Part shown: positions 1-5,414 of the stretch, piece by piece
How positions within the stretch are numbered: the first letter of the stretch is position 1
How the letters are laid out: every line of letters begins with the position of its first letter
Source of the DNA: Acidobacteriaceae bacterium
GTDB taxonomy: Bacteria > Acidobacteriota > Terriglobia > Terriglobales > Acidobacteriaceae
Direction: 5' to 3'
Length of the DNA: 5,414 bases
NCBI GenBank assembly: GCA_003140705.1
Contig: PLKU01000470.1
Span: 1,779 to 7,192, forward strand
Program-made: the position numbers and the translations under genes
Notes under the pieces: generated by a model
Database searches by the model: none
The model's input: only the letters and a program-made list of their open reading frames with translations
Told to the model about the DNA's origin: nothing

Positions 1-1
1 G

Positions 2-2896
2 CACCGCAAACCGAAACAGACAGCTCGATTCGTCGCGCCGCTCGACACTTGCTCGGACGGTCACTTCTCCCTTTTGCGTGAACTTCACAGCATTCCCGGC
101 CAGATTGAACAGTATCTGTCGCAACCGAGCCGGGTCACCCATCACATGCATTGGTGTTTTCGGATCGATGAGGAAACAGAGCTCCAGCCCCTTCGCATGT
201 GCCGTGACAGCGAGGGTAGTGGATAGATCCTCGAAAAGATCCTGAAGATCGAAGTGCAACATCTCGAGTTCCAGCTTCTGAGCCTCGATCTTCGAAAAAT
301 CGAGAACATCATTGATCAAGCCGAGCAGGGCTTTGCCGCATCCGCGCACTGTACCGGCATAGTGACGTTGTTCGTCGGTCAACTCCGTGTCCAACAGAAG
401 TCCGGTCATGCCAATTACACCATTCAGAGGGGTTCGAATCTCATGGCTCACGCTCGCAAGAAACTCGCTCTTGGCGAGGTTTGCTGCGTCTGCTCGTTCA
501 CGGCGCTTTCTTTCGGAAATTTCCTGAAACACAACCACGGCGCCGTTGGGCTTGCCGTCTTGCATCATCGGCGTGCTCGTGTACGCCACGGGAAAACATG
601 TTCCGTCCTTCCGCCAGAACACCTCGGTATCGCAAAAATGCACTTTGCCATCATGCAATGCCTCGTAGATGCGGCAGGTTTCCTTTTCATAGATCGACCC
701 GTCCGGATGCGAATGGTGAATCATGGTGTGTTGCGATTTCCCGATCAATTCATGAGGCTGATACCCCAGCATAGTGGTCGCAGATGGGTTGGCAAAAGTA
801 GTCAAACCGTCTTTATCCAACCCGTAAATGCCTTCTCCGGCAGCTTCGAGAATGAGTCGATGAAGATCGTTTGTTTCCTGGGCGGATTCCAACTCAAGCC
901 GAAGGACAGCCTCTTGTAGCTTGGAACTTTGCAACTGAGCCTCCTGAAGATCGGCCTCAGCCCTCTTACGTTCCGTGATGTCCTCGATGATGGTCATGAA
1001 ATGAAGAATTTGCCTGTTGTTATCACGCAAGGCGGAAGATGTCACTCGTACCCAAGCGAGGGTCCCATCCTTGCGGACATAGCGCTTGTCCCATCGGGGG
1101 GTGCTCGGCGCTCCATGAATCAAAAGTTGGAAATGCCTCTGACTCTCGGGGAGATCTTCAGGAAGTGAGATGTCCGCGAGGGCAAGACCAACGATCTCTT
1201 CTTGGCTATAGCCAATGATCTCGGAAAAGCGCGTGTTACATCTTTGAAGCCTGCCGTCCAGCGAGATATGTAATATGCCGATCGCGGCTTGGTCAAAGGC
1301 TGCGCGGAAGAGTTCTTCTCGTTCTCGCAGAGCATTCCTTGTCTGCTTCGCTTCAGTGATGTCCTCTGCAACGCCAACAACCTTGAGTATGCGCCCATCC
1401 GCGGTGCGAATTGGAAAAGAACGATCTCGTATCCACCTCTCACTTTCTCCAGCCGAAATCCGAAACTCAATGTCTGTCGACTCTCCCAACAATTGCTTTT
1501 TGAAAGCCTTTTCGGCCGACTTCGTGTCACTTGGGTGGACAGAGTTCATGAGTTTCTTCAGGTCGACGTAGACTTGTTCTCGCGGAAAGCCCCAGATTTC
1601 GTCGAACGCAGGGCTAAGATACTGCATCTTGGTGCCATCGCCATCCATCATCCAGAAGAGCTCCCGGATATTCTCCGTGAGCAGCCGGAACGTCTCATCT
1701 CTTTCTTGAAGCTGGGCCTCGACACGTCTGCGTTCCGTCACGTCATGAACGATGGAGAAGAGCAACTGTTTTCCGTCCACGTCGATGGGGGAGGAACGCA
1801 CTTCGACATCGCGTGATTCACCACTGTCGAGCCGGTGCTTAGAGTAGAAACAGTTCTGCTGTTCATGCAGAGCCAGTTGCATCTTTGAGCTGATCGTTGG
1901 CGATGAATGGACATTCACTTGGTCGATCGACATTCCAGCAAGTTGATCCTGCGAATAACCATAGAAGGCGGAGGCGGCTTGATTAGCGCTATTGATGCGG
2001 CCAGTCACTGGATCGATCAACAGCATCACTGATCCGTTGTTTTCGAAGATTCTCCGGAATCGCGATTCGCTTTCGATCAGTTTCTGTTCAGCTCGCAGAC
2101 GGTGAGTGATATCGCGAGCGATTCCGGATGCACCAACAACCTCTCCGGCAGCATTGCGGATCGGGAAGATAGAGAATGATGCGTTGATTCCCCTTCCGTC
2201 TTTGGCCCGAAGAATGACGTCGACGGGCCCGATACTAAGCCCTTTCCGAACTGCTTCTAAGATCTCCGGCAATCGTCCAAGCCGTGCGGGCTGCGCGAGA
2301 ACGGCAACATTCCTTCCAATAATCTCCTCGCTTGTATAGCCGAACATTCGTTCCGCAGCTCGGTTCCAGCTGAGGATCGTTCCATCCAGCGTCGCAGAGC
2401 TAATTCCGTCCTCGGAGGAGTCAATGATAGAGGCCGCCAAGGCATGCGCTGCCTCAGCCCTTCTGAGTGCAGTGACATCGCGGATCGTAGTCGAGATGGC
2501 GGTTATCCTACCCTCGGTGTCCTTGATTGGCCACCATGTGATGCTGAGGGTAATCATCTTTCCGCTTTTAACGACTCCTTGCCTTTGGATCAGGCGAAGG
2601 ACGCCTCCCTGCGATACGTGACGAATATGTTGTTCAACCGCCTCTTGATCCTCGGGCAAGATCAAGGAATGGAAGCGCATGCCGATCGCTTCCTTGGCAG
2701 AATAGCCAAAAATAGTTCCGGCGCCGTGATTCCAGTTGAGAATTTTGCCTGACAGACCAAGCGCCACGATCGCATCTTCAGAACTCTCGACCATCGCGGC
2801 CACTAGCTGCAGGTCCTGAGTTCTTTGAATCTCGGGGGCTTTGAGCAGCATTCCTGCCGCATCTGTGATCAAAATCCCTGCTTGATCCTGGGTCAC
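2..2896 (-). CDS. Multi-PAS sensor histidine kinase, N-terminal part (C-terminus beyond the left edge)
   Basis: An open frame of 965 codons without a stop, read through codon by codon. Seen: six PAS domains at about residues 35-143, 155-267, 276-387, 400-518, 528-640 and 679-795, most joined by short charged linkers with the usual DITERK-type ending. A longer Glu/Gln/Leu-rich, probably coiled-coil linker (641-678) precedes PAS6. HisKA follows with [10 protein letters not shown] and phospho-accepting His818, a conserved LDFSKIE segment near 866, and the start of HATPase_c with N-box Asn931/Asn935 in NLAGNAVKF. The G and F boxes lie beyond the edge. No transmembrane segment or signal peptide is visible, so it is probably a cytosolic sensor. 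The H-box and N-box style is that of hybrid (BarA-like) kinases, so C-terminal receiver domains are likely but unseen. The GTG start is preferred because GAGGTG lies 9 nt upstream; the next in-frame ATG (2851) has no well-placed RBS, and a GTG at 2908 overlaps that SD. Downstream of and co-directional with the REC-PAS-GGDEF-EAL gene, its probable partner. Ligands of the PAS domains cannot be read from the sequence. Confidence 0.95.
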   Translation of the reverse strand, partial: MTQDQAGILITDAAGMLLKAPEIQRTQDLQLVAAMVESSEDAIVALGLSGKILNWNHGAGTIFGYSAKEAIGMRFHSLILPEDQEAVEQHIRHVSQGGVLRLIQRQGVVKSGKMITLSITWWPIKDTEGRITAISTTIRDVTALRRAEAAHALAASIIDSSEDGISSATLDGTILSWNRAAERMFGYTSEEIIGRNVAVLAQPARLGRLPEILEAVRKGLSIGPVDVILRAKDGRGINASFSIFPIRNAAGEVVGASGIARDITHRLRAEQKLIESESRFRRIFENNGSVMLLIDPVTGRINSANQAASAFYGYSQDQLAGMSIDQVNVHSSPTISSKMQLALHEQQNCFYSKHRLDSGESRDVEVRSSPIDVDGKQLLFSIVHDVTERRRVEAQLQERDETFRLLTENIRELFWMMDGDGTKMQYLSPAFDEIWGFPREQVYVDLKKLMNSVHPSDTKSAEKAFKKQLLGESTDIEFRISAGESERWIRDRSFPIRTADGRILKVVGVAEDITEAKQTRNALREREELFRAAFDQAAIGILHISLDGRLQRCNTRFSEIIGYSQEEIVGLALADISLPEDLPESQRHFQLLIHGAPSTPRWDKRYVRKDGTLAWVRVTSSALRDNNRQILHFMTIIEDITERKRAEADLQEAQLQSSKLQEAVLRLELESAQETNDLHRLILEAAGEGIYGLDKDGLTTFANPSATTMLGYQPHELIGKSQHTMIHHSHPDGSIYEKETCRIYEALHDGKVHFCDTEVFWRKDGTCFPVAYTSTPMMQDGKPNGAVVVFQEISERKRRERADAANLAKSEFLASVSHEIRTPLNGVIGMTGLLLDTELTDEQRHYAGTVRGCGKALLGLINDVLDFSKIEAQKLELEMLHFDLQDLFEDLSTTLAVTAHAKGLELCFLIDPKTPMHVMGDPARLRQILFNLAGNAVKFTQKGEVTVRASVERRDESSCLFRFAV

Positions 2897-2905
2897 CGCT
2901 AACCA

Positions 2906-2911
2906 CACCTC
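2906..2911 (-). promoter_or_regulatory. Shine-Dalgarno site that sets the GTG start of the histidine kinase
   Basis: GAGGTG on the minus strand lies 9 nt before GTG 2896 and pairs with the anti-Shine-Dalgarno over six bases. Stop codons TAA and TGA just upstream (2917-2912) close the kinase frame, so the real start must lie between 2908 and about 2851; this RBS picks 2896. Confidence 0.7.
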
Positions 2912-2962
2912 TCATTAATGACTTAAGCAGACTTGCAACGCGCACTGCTCTCGACGCTCCGA

Positions 2963-3156
2963 TCAATATCGGCAAATCCAAGAGTCCTCATCAGTTGACG
3001 GCCGGAAAATAAATGGCGTTTGAATTGGAACGTATCGAGTGACCTGCCGATAGACAGGAGTGACCCGCTCTTTGCCGGTGTCAATCGGGCCGGCTTTGAG
3101 ACGCTGCAAGAGCGACGCCACGAAAAGCTATGATTCAGATTGTCATTGAAGTCCAT
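2963..3156 (-). pseudogene. Small ORF, probably frameshifted (about 64 aa if restored), unknown function
   Basis: An ATG at 3156 lies 26 nt after the stop of the REC-PAS-GGDEF-EAL gene, with AGAGG 5 nt upstream. It opens as MDFNDNLNHSF. In its own frame it runs 77 aa to a stop at 2923, but after the first dozen residues the product turns Ser/Arg-rich and looks like an out-of-frame translation. From about 3121 the other frame gives a more protein-like sequence of 52 codons (VASLLQRLKAG near its start, then VTPVYRQVTRYVPIQTPF and a C-terminal WICRY) ending at TGA 2965-2963. That frame has only a GTG (3121) without an RBS and a stop (TAG) three codons upstream. One extra base in the T-run at about 3124-3127 would join the two parts into one protein of about 64 residues. 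I do not recognise a family. A 77-aa protein as written, or a non-coding interval, are the alternatives; the frameshift reading is inference. Confidence 0.35.
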
Positions 3157-3182
3157 CCTCACCTCTGATCGATATCCAATCG

Positions 3183-5318
3183 TCAATGCCCACTGGCAAG
3201 GACGCAGCTCGCGCTCCTGGGCAAAGCGCAAGAGGCTCCTGGTCCGGCTGCTAACATTGTCTCGATCTCGCGCGCCGGAACTGGCTTAGAAAAGAAGTAG
3301 CCTTGCCCGAAACTGCAGCCCATTTGATCAAGTAATCGCGACTGTTCAATCTCTTCGATGCCTTCTGCGATGACCTCCATATTGAGCCCTTTCGCCATCA
3401 TCAAAATCGATCGGACAAGTTCAATTGATTCCGGGCTTTCGGCATTCATATCACGAACAAATGACCGGTCGATCTTGAGCATGTCAAAAGGAAGCTTTGC
3501 AAGGTGCTGGAGACTTGAATATCCAGTACCAAAGTCGTCAATCTTAAGACCGATTTGAAGGCGCTTGAGCGCTTCGAGCATCTTGCATGTCTCCGTCATT
3601 TCTTCGCAGACCATTGATTCTGTGAGCTCAAGGTGAAGACATTCTGGTAGCAGACCAGTTGCTTCAAGTACTGCTGAAACATGTTCGATGAGCCGTGGGT
3701 CTTCACACTGTCTAGCTGAAAGATTAACCGCTGCGTAATAGGGTGTGAGGTCCGGGCGCTCTTGGTTCCACGACTGAACTTGCCGGCATGCCTCACCCAG
3801 CACCCAAAGGCCTATCTCATCGATCAATCCGGTTTGTTCCGCGACAGGAATGAACGCGCCTGGAAAGACAAGTCCGTGGTTAGGATGGTTCCATCGAACT
3901 AATGCCTCGAAACCTCGAATTGCCCCAGTCTCCAAGAGGACTATGGGCTGATAGTAGACCTCGAATTGCGACTCCTGAATCGCTTTGCGCAAATCGTTAT
4001 CAAGTTGCAGACGATTTGTCCGCTCCTGCTGCATGGAGACGTCAAAAACTGCCCACTTCCCCTGACCTCGCGCTTTGGCCACGCACATCGCAATGTCGGC
4101 ATTCCGGAGCAAGTCTTCTTCTGACATCCGGTTCGCCTGCGGAAACGCGATGCCGACACTAAACGTGCAATAGAATTCCTGGCCGTTCTCGTGGAATACC
4201 GGCCGCATAATTTCAGAAACAGAGTTCGCCAGTGCTTCAGCGGTCGAGGTGCCCCCGAGATTTTCAACGAGAACGGCGAACTCGTCTCCGCGCAAACGGG
4301 CGATGAATGCTTCTGCATCCGGACAAATCTCTTTGATCGAAGCATTCAGGGAGTTTCGCAACCGCCGAGCGACTGCTGCCAGCATTCGATCGCCGGTGGC
4401 GTTGCCGAGGCTGTCATTGAACAGTTTGAAGCGGTCGAGATTGAGGAACAGGACAGCGAAATGCCAATTCGGATCAGACCGGCGATGAGCCAGGGCCGCC
4501 GACAGGCGGTCTACAAACGAGACTCGATTGGGAAGTTCTGTCAAGAAATCGACTGTTGCTTGATTTGTGATATCGCTTTGAGATCCAACCAGTCGATACG
4601 CGCGTCCATCTCCGTGGCGGACAGCCGCACCGTGAAGCGACATCCATCGGTAGGTGCCGTCCTTGCCTTGGATACGGTAATCGCACTGAAGTTCTGCTGC
4701 TGCGTTCCCGAGGTGCGCCTGAATGATGGATTTGAGCCGTTCGACGTCGGAAGGATGGACTCGCGAGAACCAATCATCGGGCTGACTGCTCAGATCTTCT
4801 GCGGCATAGCCGAGCAAGGATTTCCAGCGCGAGCAAAAGTAGACTTCATCGTGCTCAAGATCCCAATCCCACAAACCGGTGCGGGCTCCCTCGGCGGCCA
4901 GAGCGTAGCGCTCCTCAGTCACTCGTATGGTGGTTCCTTTCCTGATGTTTGCTACCTGCGACCGAATTCTCGCCAACGCGACGTTAAAGTCGATCGGTTT
5001 TGTGATGTAGTCGTTCGCTCCAAGGTCGAGAGCTTCGGAGATCTTGCTGCTTTCAGAGACAGCAGTCACCATGATGATGGCGAGCTCAAGGGGATCATGA
5101 CGTAACCTCAGAGCCTTCAACACGTCCACGCCGCTCATACCAGGCATCATGTAATCGAGCAATACGACGTCGTAGTGTGCCTTTTGTGCCATTTCCATGG
5201 CTTGGGGGCCACTCAAGGCGAGGTCGACTAGATAACCGCTACGATTGAGTTGTCGAGCGCACAGTTCCAGATTGTTTCGCTCGTCATCCACCACGAGGAT
5301 CTTCGCGGAACTCGCCAT
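3183..5318 (-). CDS. Response regulator with PAS, GGDEF and EAL domains (cyclic-di-GMP phosphodiesterase, cyclase half probably impaired)
   Basis: This 711-aa cytoplasmic protein should control cyclic-di-GMP under phosphorelay control. Seen: a REC domain (about residues 5-125) with acidic pair Asp11/Asp12, phospho-acceptor Asp55 in LLDYMMPG, Thr85 and Lys107; a PAS domain of the PAS_3 type (about 136-252); GGDEF (about 255-415); EAL (about 438-690). The EAL half keeps the expected residues: Glu471 of EALVRW, Asn532, Glu564, Asp594/Asp595 of DDFGTGYSS, Lys615, Glu652 and Gln672. The GGDEF half reads RGDEF (343-347), has Asn293 where the metal-binding Asp normally sits, and lacks an upstream RxxD I-site. 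Inference: it acts mainly as a phosphodiesterase. The ATG at 5318 is chosen because a perfect AAGGAGGTG lies 5 nt upstream; an in-frame ATG at 5375 would add 19 residues but lies in a hairpin arm without an RBS. A 20-residue Ala/Ser/Cys-rich tail follows EAL. No membrane segments or signal peptide are apparent. The family assignment is very secure; the biological process controlled is unknown. Confidence 0.96.
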   Translation of the reverse strand: MASSAKILVVDDERNNLELCARQLNRSGYLVDLALSGPQAMEMAQKAHYDVVLLDYMMPGMSGVDVLKALRLRHDPLELAIIMVTAVSESSKISEALDLGANDYITKPIDFNVALARIRSQVANIRKGTTIRVTEERYALAAEGARTGLWDWDLEHDEVYFCSRWKSLLGYAAEDLSSQPDDWFSRVHPSDVERLKSIIQAHLGNAAAELQCDYRIQGKDGTYRWMSLHGAAVRHGDGRAYRLVGSQSDITNQATVDFLTELPNRVSFVDRLSAALAHRRSDPNWHFAVLFLNLDRFKLFNDSLGNATGDRMLAAVARRLRNSLNASIKEICPDAEAFIARLRGDEFAVLVENLGGTSTAEALANSVSEIMRPVFHENGQEFYCTFSVGIAFPQANRMSEEDLLRNADIAMCVAKARGQGKWAVFDVSMQQERTNRLQLDNDLRKAIQESQFEVYYQPIVLLETGAIRGFEALVRWNHPNHGLVFPGAFIPVAEQTGLIDEIGLWVLGEACRQVQSWNQERPDLTPYYAAVNLSARQCEDPRLIEHVSAVLEATGLLPECLHLELTESMVCEEMTETCKMLEALKRLQIGLKIDDFGTGYSSLQHLAKLPFDMLKIDRSFVRDMNAESPESIELVRSILMMAKGLNMEVIAEGIEEIEQSRLLDQMGCSFGQGYFFSKPVPAREIETMLAAGPGASCALPRSASCVLASGH

Positions 5319-5323
5319 CGGTA

Positions 5324-5332
5324 CACCTCCTT
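5324..5332 (-). promoter_or_regulatory. Perfect Shine-Dalgarno site of the REC-PAS-GGDEF-EAL gene
   Basis: AAGGAGGTG on the minus strand matches the 16S anti-Shine-Dalgarno over nine bases and sits 5 nt before the ATG at 5318. It decides the start against the in-frame ATG at 5375 and predicts efficient translation initiation. Confidence 0.9.
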
Positions 5333-5350
5333 CTCGATTCGGATTGGTGG

Positions 5351-5379
5351 ATGCCCTCGTGGTGAGCGAGGGCATTTTT
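5351..5379 (+). terminator. Terminator-like hairpin with T-run, facing against the genes
   Basis: Arms ATGCCCTCG (5351-5359) and CGAGGGCAT (5367-5375) are perfect 9-bp inverted repeats around a 7-nt loop, followed by TTTTT (5375-5379) on the plus strand, the classical intrinsic terminator shape. It would stop plus-strand transcription, yet no plus-strand gene is seen to its left. On the minus strand the same hairpin, preceded by an A-run and lacking a following T-run, would lie in the leader about 18 nt before the strong RBS. It may be the 3' end of an antisense transcript or a leader element; function is not established. Confidence 0.5.
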
Positions 5380-5414
5380 CATGGGCTTCATTCAAGGTGA
5401 GGGACGAACCCACC

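Larger units (their letters stand above)
2897..3182. other. Intergenic interval between the cyclic-di-GMP gene and the kinase gene
   Basis: This stretch of 286 bases separates the two large genes. It holds the probable broken small ORF (3156-2963) and the kinase RBS. I see no hairpin followed by a T-run that would end transcription after the cyclic-di-GMP gene; the only clear small inverted repeat is CCGAT/ATCGG around 2959-2972 with a 4-nt loop, too weak to call. No convincing -35/-10 pair was found, so read-through transcription into the kinase gene is plausible. Confidence 0.6.

Noticed and set aside
254..919. Plus-strand open frame of 221 codons opposite the kinase
   Set aside because: It is antisense to PAS6 and HisKA, whose motifs read without interruption on the minus strand; it has no convincing domain or RBS.
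2676..2796. PAS1 of the kinase as a FixL-like heme sensor
   Set aside because: The domain resembles FixL-type PAS in its SWN-like motif, but the proximal heme His of the H-D-x-Y-I helix is not found at the aligned position, so no ligand is claimed.
2910..2938. Possible promoter for the kinase (TTGCAA at 2938-2933, then an AT-rich stretch)
   Set aside because: With 17-nt spacing the -10 would be ATGAGA, a poor match that overlaps the RBS, leaving no room for a transcript start before it.
2778..2981. Minus-strand frame of 67 codons across the kinase start
   Set aside because: It overlaps the kinase N-terminus and PAS1 in another frame, and its product is an Arg/Ser/Gly-rich shadow; its ATG at 2915 is not in the kinase frame.
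3124..3127. Programmed -1 frameshift site at the T-run of the small ORF
   Set aside because: The zero-frame codons AGC TTT TCG do not form an X-XXY-YYZ slippery heptamer, so a mutation or sequencing indel is the simpler explanation.
4191..5105. Plus-strand open frame of 304 codons opposite the cyclic-di-GMP gene
   Set aside because: It lies wholly antisense to strongly recognisable PAS and GGDEF domains, has no recognisable domain of its own, and is the kind of long shadow frame expected opposite a coding gene.
5381..5414. End of an upstream minus-strand gene
   Set aside because: Two frames reach TGA here (5394-5392 and 5390-5388), but only about seven or eight codons are visible, too few to support a gene.

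Overview
The window is one signalling locus, read entirely on the minus strand (right to left). It carries a complete cyclic-di-GMP turnover protein, a short intergenic interval with a probably broken small ORF, and the N-terminal 965 codons of a very large multi-PAS sensor histidine kinase that runs off the left edge. Dense coding, strong Shine-Dalgarno motifs (one a perfect AAGGAGGTG) and these domain families indicate a bacterium, probably Gram-negative with moderate GC (about 50-55% by eye). Alphaproteobacteria, Acidobacteriota and similar environmental groups rich in PAS kinases would fit, but the sequence does not settle the phylum.

Layout from right to left. Positions 5319-5414 are a leader with a 9-bp perfect hairpin followed by a T-run when read on the plus strand, then the strong RBS. 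Positions 5318-3183 encode a 711-aa REC-PAS-GGDEF-EAL protein. Positions 3182-2897 are intergenic; a small reading frame with its own RBS starts at 3156 and appears to need a one-base frame correction to continue as a sensible protein ending at 2963. From a GTG at 2896 an uninterrupted frame continues to the left edge. It encodes a soluble kinase with six PAS domains, a HisKA domain (phospho-accepting His818) and the beginning of the HATPase domain. The rest, possibly with C-terminal receiver domains, lies outside the window. An ATG-only gene search would miss this gene, because it starts with GTG and has no stop in the window.

The co-directional order suggests that the kinase senses one or several cues and phosphorylates the REC domain of the cyclic-di-GMP protein (Asp55), directly or through a relay. 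In that protein the EAL phosphodiesterase residues all look intact. The GGDEF half has two substitutions in signature positions (Asn293 for the metal-binding Asp, Arg343 for the first Gly of GGDEF) and no RxxD inhibitory site. The likely net output is therefore cyclic-di-GMP degradation, with the GGDEF domain possibly a GTP-binding regulator. I see no mobile element, CRISPR array, tRNA or rRNA, and no evidence for a wholly new system; the odd points are the degenerate cyclase, the frameshifted small ORF and the reverse-facing terminator-like hairpin.
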